A stretch of DNA of 64,000 nt from NCBI GenBank assembly GCA_905213905.1, contig CAJMKD010000012.1, positions 1 to 64,000 of the forward strand. Direction: 5' to 3'. The notes beneath the pieces are model-generated. The model saw only the letters and a program-made list of their open reading frames with translations. It had not been told where the DNA came from and did no database searches. Shown in pieces: positions 37,050 through 45,383 of this stretch; within the stretch, counting starts at the first letter, position 1; each line of letters opens with the position of its first letter. Source of the DNA: an uncultured Sutterella sp. (GTDB taxonomy: Bacteria; Pseudomonadota; Gammaproteobacteria; Burkholderiales; Burkholderiaceae_F). Made by a program: the position numbers and the translations under genes.

Positions 37050-38087
37050 TCAGGACTTCATCGCCTGCAGGTAGGCTTCGCTGAAGGCCGCCTGAACGTC
37101 AGCCATGCGGGCGTAGTCGATGCTGCCGGCGCGGGCGTATTCACTGTCGGGCAGGAACTTCTTCGCAGCTTCGGGCGAGATCTTCGAGAGTTCGCCCACC
37201 ACCGGGCGAAGGAAGTTGTCGGCCCAGAGCTTCTGGCCCTTTTCGGAAAGAACGAAATCAATGACTTTCTGGCCGTTTTCCTTGTGCGGCGCGTTCTTCA
37301 CGAGCGACATCACATAGGGGACCTGAATCGTGCCTTCCTTCGGAATCACGAATTCAATCGGCGCCTTGTCGACGTAGCGGGCGCGGTAAGCGTCGAAGTC
37401 GTAGTCGAAAAGAATGGGAATTTCGCCCGAAAGGCAGCGCGCATAGGCCGTCTGCTTCGGCACGATCGGGCTCAGTTCATTGAGCTTCTTGAAGTAGTCG
37501 ATCGCCGGCTGGAAGTTGTCGAGCGTGCCGCCCATGCCCTTGTTGACGGCGAGCGCGCAGGCATAGCCCACGAAAGCCGAGGACGGATCAAGGAAGCCCA
37601 CCATGCCTTCGTACTTCGGATCGAGCAGATCGCCCCAGCCCTGCGGCACCGGCAGATCTTCGAGCGCTTCCTTGTTGACCATCAGGCCAACCGTGCCGGC
37701 ATGAATCGACACCCAGGCGCCGTTCGGATCCTTAAGGCCGTCGGGAACGCGCTTCCAGCCTTCGCCCTGATAGTTTTCGACGAGGCCCTGCTTCTGCGCA
37801 TTGATGGCAAACGAAATGCCGAGGTAGACAGCATCGGCGCCCGGATTCTTCGCTTCGGCGAGAATCTGGGAGATCGACTGGCCGGAATTCTTGTTGTCGA
37901 CAGGCACGTCGATGCCCGTTTCGGCCTTGATCATCTTCAGCATGTCGCCCCAGCCGCCCCATTCGGCCGGGCAGTTGTAGACGATGGCGCGGCCGCCGGC
38001 GGGCGCGGCGAAGGCGCTTGCGGCGCCGAAGCCGTTCAGAAGAAGTGCAGTACCCAAAAGATTGCGTGCGAATTCACGGCGTTGCAT
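37050..38087 (-). CDS. Periplasmic solute-binding protein of an ABC importer
   Basis: A 345-residue exported binding protein of the class that includes ferric, polyamine and 2-aminoethylphosphonate receptors. Start at 38087 is preferred: AGGA lies nine bases upstream, whereas the ATG at 38096 has the same site too close. A twin-arginine-like signal (RREFARNLLG, cleavage near 28) precedes AIVYNCPAEWGGW. I see none of the paired tyrosines typical of iron-binding FbpA. It is the first gene of the operon and lies 72 bases downstream of a Pho-box-like site, which favours a phosphorus-containing ligand. Confidence 0.85.
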   Translation of the reverse strand: MQRREFARNLLGTALLLNGFGAASAFAAPAGGRAIVYNCPAEWGGWGDMLKMIKAETGIDVPVDNKNSGQSISQILAEAKNPGADAVYLGISFAINAQKQGLVENYQGEGWKRVPDGLKDPNGAWVSIHAGTVGLMVNKEALEDLPVPQGWGDLLDPKYEGMVGFLDPSSAFVGYACALAVNKGMGGTLDNFQPAIDYFKKLNELSPIVPKQTAYARCLSGEIPILFDYDFDAYRARYVDKAPIEFVIPKEGTIQVPYVMSLVKNAPHKENGQKVIDFVLSEKGQKLWADNFLRPVVGELSKISPEAAKKFLPDSEYARAGSIDYARMADVQAAFSEAYLQAMKS

Positions 38088-38158
38088 GATGCTCATTCCT
38101 ATGAAATGAAGTTTGGTGCGATCTTAGGCAGTGACCTTTAAATTTGGATGTCTCTTGC

Positions 38159-38176
38159 ATGACATTCCTGTGACAT
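38159..38176 (-). promoter_or_regulatory. Pho-box-like operator upstream of the ABC importer
   Basis: On the minus strand ATGTCAC-AGGA-ATGTCAT is a direct repeat of heptamers with a 4-base spacer, each containing TGTCA with an 11-base repeat distance, as in the PhoB consensus CTGTCAT-N4-CTGTCAT. It stands 72 bases before the binding-protein start, where it would replace the -35 element. Confidence 0.6.
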
Positions 38177-38282
38177 GTCTGTTTACCCAAGGAATTGAGC
38201 ATCCTTCGCACTAAATGCAAAATCGTAATACCGTTATTCGCGCTTTTATCTGATCAAAAACCGCCTCCTTTGCTTTGCACTG

Positions 38283-38308
38283 AAAATAAACGGAGCCTGC
38301 GGGCTCCG
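38283..38308 (-). terminator. Rho-independent terminator of the GNAT gene
   Basis: On the minus strand CGGAGCC pairs with GGCTCCG around a short loop, followed by TTTATTTT. Confidence 0.8.
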
Positions 38309-38369
38309 CATTGTGCGGCCGGCGCTTATGCCGGCCCTTCTGACTCGAAGCAGTCTTGAAGAAGGCGGC

Positions 38370-38798
38370 TCAAAGGGCCTTTCTCATCATGATGTGCTCG
38401 ATCCCGGCTTCCATGAAGCGCTCGCCTTCGGGCGCAAAGCCGTGCGCAGCGTAAAAGCCCTCCGCATGCGTTTGCGCATGCATCCAAACCTCGCGCATGC
38501 CGGCAGCTTTGGCCGAACGAAGGACGGCTTCAAGAAGCGCGCCGCCCACGCCGCGCTTGCGGAAGGGCTTGAGGACGGCGAGCCGCCCGATCTGCCCGGT
38601 CGGCAGAAGCCGCGCGCAGCCCATCACCATATGCTGCGCATCGCGCGCGATGAAGTGGCGCGACTTTGCGTCCCACTCATCAAGTTCCTCTTCCTTAGGC
38701 ACATGCTGCTCGGCCACGAACACCATGAGCCGAACGCGCTCGCAGTCGTGCTGAAGCGTTTTCCAGTCGCCTTCCTCGATATGCATTGCCATTGCCAT
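38370..38798 (-). CDS. GNAT N-acetyltransferase, ElaA-like
   Basis: A 142-residue acetyl-CoA-dependent transferase. The acetyl-CoA loop reads RKRGVGGALLEA after RLAVLKPF, the usual GNAT pattern Q/RxxGxG/A. The N-terminal VFVAEQHVPKEEE segment resembles ElaA-type members. The acceptor is unknown. It is cytoplasmic and stands alone with its own terminator. A GAAGGTTT site precedes the first of three closely spaced in-frame ATGs, so the exact start is uncertain by four codons. Confidence 0.82.
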   Translation of the reverse strand: MAMAMHIEEGDWKTLQHDCERVRLMVFVAEQHVPKEEELDEWDAKSRHFIARDAQHMVMGCARLLPTGQIGRLAVLKPFRKRGVGGALLEAVLRSAKAAGMREVWMHAQTHAEGFYAAHGFAPEGERFMEAGIEHIMMRKAL

Positions 38799-38875
38799 AA
38801 ACCTTCACCTTCCTCAAATGGAGCGATGTCCGGGCTTTTTTCGCCAGCGAGACCGACAGATTCTACGATCGGACG

Positions 38876-38917
38876 AAAAAAAAGGGTGCGCGCCCCAGAA
38901 TGCTGAGAACGCGCACC
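38876..38917 (-). terminator. Rho-independent terminator of the M16 protease gene
   Basis: On the minus strand GGTGCGCG pairs with CGCGCACC and is followed by C and eight T residues. Confidence 0.85.
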
Positions 38918-38999
38918 GCTTGAGCCGGGCGGCTTCTCTCAGAGGCGGCGCTTGCCGCCATCAGGAGAAGCGCGCTTGCTTCTTCAGAAGAACCGCTGA

Positions 39000-41759
39000 T
39001 CAGAAGAAGTCTTTACCGGCTTCCTTCGCCTTGGCGCGGTCGCCCGCGAGCGCAAAGGTAATCTTCTCGGGGTCCGCAATGCGGCGGATCGCTTTGTTCA
39101 CGTCTTCGACCGTGAGCTTCGCGATGGCTTCTTCCGTGGCCTTCGAGAAGCGCCAGTCGCGACCGAGCTCGAGGTAGTTCACCCAGTTGGCGGCTAGCAC
39201 CGGATCCTGCGCGCGGCTGACGGCGCGCGATTCGATGAGACCGCGCTTGGCTTCAGCGAGCTCCTGCTCGGTGATGCCGTTTTCATAAGCCTTTTTGAGC
39301 TCGTCGCGAAGGCTTTCTTCGGCCTGCTTCAGGTTCTGCGGCGCCACGATCGCACCGACGGACCATTTGGCGCGGTTGCCGAAGGAGGGCAGCGTCATGC
39401 TCGAGCCGGCGCCGTAGGAGAGGCCTTCCTTCTGGCGCAGACGCGTCACGATGCGGTTCGAAAGGCCTTCGGAGCCCCCGAGAATCCAGTCGGCGACAAT
39501 GAGGGCAGGCATGTCTTCATCGGCAAGGTTCCCTTCCAGGTCAACGCGCGCGAAGAGCATCGCGTTTTCCTTGTCAGGCGTATCGATCGTGAATCGCGCC
39601 GCAGCCACGGGCTTGTACTCGGAGATGATGCGCTCAAAGGGCACCGCAGCCGTTTTCTTCTCGACGACGTTCGCTTCAAGCGCTTCGGCGAGCGCTTCAG
39701 GATCGAAGTCGCCCACAACGGCGACATAGCCCTTCGTGAGGCCGAAGACGTCGCGGTAGTAGGCCTTGACGTCATCGAGCGTCACGGCTTCTAGCTCGGC
39801 GATGAGCTCGGCGCTTGTTTCGGTGTAGCGGGCGTCGCCCTTCGGATACGTGTTGAAGTGCTGCGTGATGGCGTCGCGGCCCTTCGTCTGCGGCTCATCC
39901 GAGCGGGACTTGAGGCCGACGATCGTCTGGCGCTTGAGCGTGTCGAACTCCTTCTGCGGGAAGGTCGACCCCGTCAGGAGGTGCCCGGCGAGCTTCACGG
40001 CGTCGACGAGATGCTCGCGGTCGGTCGTGAAGCTGAAGGGCGAGCCGTCCATCTTGAGCTTCGTGAAGGCGTCGTCGATCTGGTCGCGCGTCATGTCGGC
40101 CGTGCCGCGCGTGAGCATCGCAATGGCGAGCATCGGCACGGCGGCGTTCGCGGCCGTCTTGTTGTTGCCGTTATTGAAGCGCATGTTGACGACAACGGTC
40201 TCGCCGAGCGTCTTCTTCGGCAGGAGCGCGAGCTTCACGCCGCCCATTTCGGCGAGCGTCGTGCGCGCATTGATGTTGTCCTGCGACACATCGAAGGCTT
40301 CGGCCTTCGCGCCTTCCTCGCTGAAGGTGAAGCGCGAGAGCAGCGTTTCAACGTCGGGCGCGGGCTCGATTTCGGCGCGCTTGGGCTCATCGGTCGGCAC
40401 ATAGAGGCCGACGACGCGGTTGTCGCGCACGAAGTAGCGGGCGGCTGCCTTGTCAATGGCGTCCTTCGTCACGGCCTTCACCGTGTCGCGGTCCGCAAAG
40501 AAGAGCCGCCAGTCGCCAAGACCGATGTAGTCGGAGAGATTCACCGCAAACTGCTCAGGATCGGAGAGCAGGCGCTCGAACATCGTCGCCTGCTCGGCCT
40601 TCTGGCGGTTGAGCTCTTCATCCGTGACGGGCTTCTTGGCGAAAGCGTTTTCAATCTCTTCGACGAGCTTCGTCTTCACGGCCTGAATGTCGTCGCCCTT
40701 CTTCACCATGGCGCCGAACATGACGAAGCCAGGCTTCTGCGCAGCCATGGGCCAGCCGAAGACCTGCGTGGCAAGGCCCGTTTCAACGAGCGACTTGTAG
40801 AGGCGCCCTGTCGGCGCAGAGGCAAGGATTTCCGCAGCCATCGCAACGGGCTCGTAGTCATCCGAGAGCGCCGACGGAATACGGTAGCCCACAGCGACGA
40901 GCTGCGACTCGCCCTTGCGGCGGATGTAGAACTCGCGCTCACCGTCAGCCGTGGGCTCGACCGTCCATTCCTTCGGCAGCGTGCGCTCGGGCTTCGGAAT
41001 GGCGCCGAAATCCTTGGCAATCCAGCCGAGGACCTTTTCTTCGTCGAACTTGCCGGAGACGGTAAGCACGGCATTGTCGGGCTGGTAGTAGCGGTGGTAG
41101 AAAGCCTGCAGATTTTCAATCTCGACGTTTTCAATGTCGCTTCTCGCGCCGATCGTCGAGCGCCCGTAGCTCTGCCAGTCGAAGAGCACGCTCTGCATGC
41201 GCTTGAGCATCACGGAAATCGGCTTGTTTTCGCCCATTTCGTACTCGTTGCGCACAACGGTCATTTCCGTGTCGAGGTCCTTGCGCGCGATGAAGGAATT
41301 CGTCATCGCGTCGGCCTGCCAGCCGAGGGCCCACTTCATGTTGTCGTCCGTTGCCGTGAAGGAGACGAAATAGTTCGTCCGGTCCAGCCACGTCGAGCCG
41401 TTCATGCGGAAGCCGCGCTTCGTGAATTCGGCCGTCGGATTCGGATAGTTCTTCGAGCCCTTGAACATCAGGTGCTCGAGCAGGTGCGCCATTCCGGTCT
41501 CGCCGTAGTTTTCCTGGCGCGATCCCACGAGGTAGGTCATGTTCACGGTCGCCGTGGGCTTCGAGGCATCCGGATAAAGCACCACGCGCAGACCGTTCGG
41601 CAGGCGGTACTCCGTGATGCCTTCAACGGTGACATAGGGCGAGGGCAGCTCGCTTTTCATTGTTGCGTTCTCCTCTGCACAGGCGCCTGAAGCGCCCGCA
41701 ATGAGGGCGGCCGAAGCGGCGGCCGCCATGATTTGTTCAATTTTTGACTGCATCGGCAT
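39000..41759 (-). CDS. Exported M16-family zinc protease (two-domain)
   Basis: A 919-residue periplasmic metallopeptidase of the pitrilysin/insulinase family. After a signal peptide (about 1-26, ending GACA, possibly a lipoprotein-type or simple Sec signal) the inverted zinc motif HLLEH with the downstream Glu in NEYEMGE marks the active half. A second M16 repeat (from about residue 500) has no HxxEH, as is normal for the inactive half. Such proteases degrade small peptides or signal peptides. The start at 41759 is chosen for AAGGA upstream; 41753 is also possible. It is divergent from yciB. Confidence 0.85.
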   Translation of the reverse strand: MPMQSKIEQIMAAAASAALIAGASGACAEENATMKSELPSPYVTVEGITEYRLPNGLRVVLYPDASKPTATVNMTYLVGSRQENYGETGMAHLLEHLMFKGSKNYPNPTAEFTKRGFRMNGSTWLDRTNYFVSFTATDDNMKWALGWQADAMTNSFIARKDLDTEMTVVRNEYEMGENKPISVMLKRMQSVLFDWQSYGRSTIGARSDIENVEIENLQAFYHRYYQPDNAVLTVSGKFDEEKVLGWIAKDFGAIPKPERTLPKEWTVEPTADGEREFYIRRKGESQLVAVGYRIPSALSDDYEPVAMAAEILASAPTGRLYKSLVETGLATQVFGWPMAAQKPGFVMFGAMVKKGDDIQAVKTKLVEEIENAFAKKPVTDEELNRQKAEQATMFERLLSDPEQFAVNLSDYIGLGDWRLFFADRDTVKAVTKDAIDKAAARYFVRDNRVVGLYVPTDEPKRAEIEPAPDVETLLSRFTFSEEGAKAEAFDVSQDNINARTTLAEMGGVKLALLPKKTLGETVVVNMRFNNGNNKTAANAAVPMLAIAMLTRGTADMTRDQIDDAFTKLKMDGSPFSFTTDREHLVDAVKLAGHLLTGSTFPQKEFDTLKRQTIVGLKSRSDEPQTKGRDAITQHFNTYPKGDARYTETSAELIAELEAVTLDDVKAYYRDVFGLTKGYVAVVGDFDPEALAEALEANVVEKKTAAVPFERIISEYKPVAAARFTIDTPDKENAMLFARVDLEGNLADEDMPALIVADWILGGSEGLSNRIVTRLRQKEGLSYGAGSSMTLPSFGNRAKWSVGAIVAPQNLKQAEESLRDELKKAYENGITEQELAEAKRGLIESRAVSRAQDPVLAANWVNYLELGRDWRFSKATEEAIAKLTVEDVNKAIRRIADPEKITFALAGDRAKAKEAGKDFF

Positions 41760-42028
41760 TCGTTCCTTCTTGAAAAGCCTCTCTGAAGGCAACGCGCTTA
41801 CTTTTCGCGCAATGATGCGTCAAACAGTAGCGCGCCGCGGGCAGGCCGAGGCTGAAGACAAGCGACACAATGCGTTTCTCAATGTTACCGAAGGCGCGGG
41901 ACAATTCCGCTGCGACTTGAGGCCGGCGTCGCGCTTCGATGGTATCCTTTGCCGACCTGCTGTGGGCGGCCCGATGAAGCCGCTCCTTCTCAAAGCGCAC
42001 GCAACGGTTTTCCGACGTTTCACCGACC

Positions 42029-42634
42029 ATGAAGCTTCTTTTCGACTTTCTGCCCATCATTCTTTTCTTTGCGACCTTCAAGGGCGCTGAGCATTTCTCG
42101 GCGGGATCGCTCGAACTCGCGCAGTCGATTCTGGGCGACGGCGTCACAGCGCTAACGGCGCCCGTCTTCCTTGCGACGATCGTCACCATTGCGGCGACCT
42201 TCCTGCAGATTGCCTATCTGAAGGCGAAAGGCCAGAAAATTGAGCCGACGCTCTGGATCAGCCTTGCCGTCATCGTCGTTTTCGGCGGCCTCACGCTCTA
42301 CCTCAAGAACGAATGGTTCATCAAGTGGAAGCCCTCAATTCTCTACTGGGTCTTCGCCGCCATTCTTCTCTACGGGAACATGGCGAAAAAGAACTTCATC
42401 CGCCTTCTGATGAAGGGCCAGATTGAAATGCCCGAGGCTGCCTGGCGGAAGCTGCAGAACATGTGGATCGGCTTCTTCATCTTCGCCGGCCTCGTCAACC
42501 TGGCTGTCGCCTACTCGTTTTCAACCGACGTCTGGGTCAACTTCAAGCTCTTCGGGCTCTTGGCCTTGACAATGATATTTACAATTGGCGTTGCCGTCTG
42601 GATGACAAAACAAACTCCTGAGGGCCACAATTGA
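42029..42634 (+). CDS. yciB: Inner-membrane septation protein YciB (IspZ)
   Basis: A 201-residue protein with five to six membrane helices, beginning KLLFDFLPIILFFATFK and containing KPSILYWVFAAIL and the RKLQNMWIGFFIFAG stretch, all typical of YciB. It is thought to link cell-envelope synthesis and division. In many Burkholderiales yciB is followed by bolA and a parvulin gene; here the parvulin gene comes directly, 72 bases later, and bolA is missing. Confidence 0.92.
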   Translation: MKLLFDFLPIILFFATFKGAEHFSAGSLELAQSILGDGVTALTAPVFLATIVTIAATFLQIAYLKAKGQKIEPTLWISLAVIVVFGGLTLYLKNEWFIKWKPSILYWVFAAILLYGNMAKKNFIRLLMKGQIEMPEAAWRKLQNMWIGFFIFAGLVNLAVAYSFSTDVWVNFKLFGLLALTMIFTIGVAVWMTKQTPEGHN

Positions 42635-42706
42635 TTCTGTTTCACCGACTGTCCGACCTCTGCGGCCCGACGATCGGCAACCTTCAGCAATTTGCAAACA
42701 ACAACC

Positions 42707-43489
42707 ATGGATAAGAAGATCATTGTTCTCGGCCTTGCCGCCGCTCTTGCCGCCGGCACCGCCAGCGCTGAACTCAAGGCCTTCAAGGTGAATGGGGAAA
42801 CCGTTTCCGTCGCCGAGCAGAAGGCCATTTACGACCGCGCCGTTGCTCAGGGCCAGCCCGCCGGCGAACAGCTCGAACGTCAGGTCAAGAACCTTCTCAT
42901 TCAGCAGACCGTCCTCCTTCAGGAAGCCAAGAAGGCCAAGCTCGCCGCCCAGGCCAACGTCAAGAACGCCATCGAGGAAGCCCGCAATCAGATTCTCATC
43001 CGCGCGCTCGCTCAGGACTGGGCCAAGAAGCACCCGGTTTCCGAAGCCGACCTCAAGAAGGCCTACGACGCCGACAAGAAGTCCTACGGCGACACGGAAT
43101 ACCAGGTCCGTCACATTCTCGTGAAGACGGAAGACCAGGCGAAGAACCTGATTCAGCGCATCAACAAGGGCGCCGACTTCGGCAAGCTTGCGCAGGAATT
43201 CTCCGAAGACACGAGCAACAAGGCCCAGGGCGGCCTCCTCGGCTGGGTGGTTCCGCGCTCCTTCGTGCCGACCTTCGGCACTGCCTTCACCGCCCTCAAG
43301 GCCGGCGAAGTCGGTCAGTCGCCTGTCCGCACGCAGTTCGGCTTTCATGTCGTGAAGCTTGAAGCCAAGCGCGCCGCAAAGCTCTACCCGACCTTCGAAA
43401 CGCAGAAGCCCGTGATCCAGAATGCGCTCGCGAACCAGCAGGTTCAGAAGCACTTCCAGGAAATCATCAAGAAGGCCAAGGTCCAGTAA
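42707..43489 (+). CDS. Exported parvulin-type peptidyl-prolyl isomerase
   Basis: A 260-residue periplasmic PpiC-type foldase. The ATG at 42707 starts a Sec signal (cleavage near 19, ASA-EL). A helical SurA/PrsA-like N-terminal part is followed by the parvulin domain (about 123-225): YQVRHILVKTEDQA, then FGKLAQEFSEDTS, GGLLGWV, and QFGFHVVKLE. Length and organisation resemble PrsA/Cbf2-like chaperones that help outer-membrane or secreted proteins fold. It is probably co-transcribed with yciB. Confidence 0.9.
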   Translation: MDKKIIVLGLAAALAAGTASAELKAFKVNGETVSVAEQKAIYDRAVAQGQPAGEQLERQVKNLLIQQTVLLQEAKKAKLAAQANVKNAIEEARNQILIRALAQDWAKKHPVSEADLKKAYDADKKSYGDTEYQVRHILVKTEDQAKNLIQRINKGADFGKLAQEFSEDTSNKAQGGLLGWVVPRSFVPTFGTAFTALKAGEVGQSPVRTQFGFHVVKLEAKRAAKLYPTFETQKPVIQNALANQQVQKHFQEIIKKAKVQ

Positions 43490-43513
43490 GCCTGCAGCTT
43501 TCTTTCGAAAGAA

Positions 43514-43553
43514 AAGCGGAGACATCGGTTCCATCGATGCTCCGCTTTTTTCG
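43514..43553 (+). terminator. Rho-independent terminator after the parvulin gene
   Basis: AGCGGAG with an inner ATCG/CGAT stem pairs with CTCCGCT, followed by TTTTTT. Confidence 0.88.
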
Positions 43554-43631
43554 TCAATATTGAACGTCAGGCTTGAGAAGCGAGAAGCTTGGCCGTCAGA
43601 AGCATTCAGACGGCCGACTCCTCGCAGTTTG

Positions 43632-45167
43632 TCAGCACCATGCTTTGGCGGCCGCCGCCATAGCGCCTGCTTTGCGACCGTTTACCAAGCAATCAAGTAC
43701 GGCGCATGCACCGATTCGAACCGCGCCGTGAATGCCGCCGACGCATTCGCCCGCTGCAAAAAGTCCAGGGATCGGCTGATCCGTCATGACGTCTTCCACA
43801 GCTGTGGTTACAGTCGTTGCCATGCCGCCCATTGCGTGGTGCAGCTTCGGGCACATTTCAGAGACATAGAACGGTCCGCTCCCGATCGGCTTGGCAGACT
43901 TGTCAAACGGCCGGCCAAAATCAAGATCGCGGCCCGACGACAACAGTTCGTTGTAGCGTCGAATCTGTGATTCAAATGCGTCCGCTGGCACTGCGTACGC
44001 TTTGGCAACAGCGGCTGCGTCGTCATAGCGCTTGACGCTGCCGGCTTCAAGCATCTTTGGAAGCGACCCCGGACGAAGCTTCTCAAGATGCGCCACACCA
44101 TCCGAATCAGCAATAGCAAGTGCCTTGCCGCCCTTGTTGATGATGGCAAGAAAAGCATCGGTGAGAACTTTTCTGTCGCCGAACTCATTGACGAATCGCT
44201 TGCCGTCAAGGCTTGAGAAATAGAAGCCGAAAAGCGCGCCTGAAATGGATGCGAAATGCGAAGCGATGCCCATGCCTTCCTCGACGGGAGAGCAATCCGG
44301 CAGACATTGAATCCAATCCGCCTGAATGATATTGGCGCCTATGCGGCTTGCCTCCCGCCAGCCTTCCGCCGTTGCACCAGGCTGATTCGTGGTTTTGAAG
44401 GCCTCGCCGAGTTTTGGATCGAGACGCTTCCGATAGGCAACGTCTGCACAGAAGCCGCCAAAGGCGAGCACCACTGCGCGCCTGGCACCGATCGTTCTGG
44501 CGGTTCCCGAATCCGGCTTGCCGAAAACATAGCCTTCGCGAACGCGAAGGCCTTTGACTCGGCCATCTTCATCGCGAATGATCGTTTGCATGAAGGCTTT
44601 CGTTCTAATTTCGACGCCCAGCGCCTTGAGACGGGAAACAGCCGGCTTGATGATGCCCTGCCCCGTGCCCTCTTCGGTAATCATGCAGCGAAGCGCAGAA
44701 TGGCCGCCTTTCCCCGTGAGATTGGTCTGCCATTTGACGCCCATTTCCTTTTTCGTCCACTCGAACGTATCCGAAGCGTCTTTGCAGAGAAAATCAATGT
44801 GCGCAGGGTCGCCAAGCCCTTTTCCAATGCGCGTCATGTCAGCGGCCAGATTTTCCGGCGCGTCCTTGATGCCTTGCGCTTTTTGCACGGATGAGCCCGG
44901 CACGGCGATCATGCCGCCCGAAAGCGAGGAATTTCCGCCAATAAAAGCCATCTTTTCGATCACGAGGACGTCTGCACCAGCGAGCTTTGCGCTCAGTGCA
45001 GCAGCAAGTCCAGCAAAACCGGATCCAACGACGACTACGTCGTGCATCTCGTCGAATTTTGCCGGCATCGGATCGCGGCAGGCTGCCTGAACCGCACTTG
45101 CAGCGCCGGCAGCGGCAAAGCCGGCAGCGACGCCGATGAAACGACGGCGCGATGATTTGAAAGTCAT
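43632..45167 (-). CDS. Exported FAD reductase of the same non-fumarate subgroup
   Basis: A 511-residue flavoprotein with a twin-arginine signal (SRRRFIGVAAG). AAAAGGAG before the ATG at 45167 decides the start over an in-frame extension to 45221. FAD motif GSGFAGLAAA is near 48. The acid/base Arg (GDRKVLTD), LHHAMGG and HGAVRIG are kept, but the fumarate HPT histidine is Leu in WIQCLPDC, just as in the protein at 26476 (WLQFLPYC). No cytochrome or regulator gene adjoins it. By eye its third codon positions hold more A and T than those of neighbouring genes, which could mean recent transfer. The acceptor is unknown but probably not fumarate. Confidence 0.83.
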   Translation of the reverse strand: MTFKSSRRRFIGVAAGFAAAGAASAVQAACRDPMPAKFDEMHDVVVVGSGFAGLAAALSAKLAGADVLVIEKMAFIGGNSSLSGGMIAVPGSSVQKAQGIKDAPENLAADMTRIGKGLGDPAHIDFLCKDASDTFEWTKKEMGVKWQTNLTGKGGHSALRCMITEEGTGQGIIKPAVSRLKALGVEIRTKAFMQTIIRDEDGRVKGLRVREGYVFGKPDSGTARTIGARRAVVLAFGGFCADVAYRKRLDPKLGEAFKTTNQPGATAEGWREASRIGANIIQADWIQCLPDCSPVEEGMGIASHFASISGALFGFYFSSLDGKRFVNEFGDRKVLTDAFLAIINKGGKALAIADSDGVAHLEKLRPGSLPKMLEAGSVKRYDDAAAVAKAYAVPADAFESQIRRYNELLSSGRDLDFGRPFDKSAKPIGSGPFYVSEMCPKLHHAMGGMATTVTTAVEDVMTDQPIPGLFAAGECVGGIHGAVRIGACAVLDCLVNGRKAGAMAAAAKAWC

Positions 45168-45323
45168 GTTTTTCTCCTTTTCCTGAACTTCGTCTCGGCG
45201 CTTTTCTTTGTTTTTCCACATCGCAAGTCACGCGAGCAGACGTCTCTAATAAAGAGCGCCGCAACTAAACAAGAAGTCTGCCAATGAGCAGCAAGCATCC
45301 CAAATGCATTTTGCGCCCGATAA

Positions 45324-45353
45324 ACAAAGGCCCCGCAACGCTGCGAGGCCTTT
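45324..45353 (-). terminator. Rho-independent terminator of the Sel1-repeat gene
   Basis: On the minus strand AAAGGCC and GGCCTTT enclose an inner CGCA/TGCG stem; GTTT follows. Confidence 0.7.
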
Positions 45354-45383
45354 CTTCCTTCTTGGCAAAAAGCGCTGTTGCGT

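Noticed and set aside
43700..43740. GATTCGAACC sequence resembling a tRNA T-arm
   Set aside because: It lies inside the flavoprotein reading frame and no acceptor, D or anticodon arm can be folded around it.
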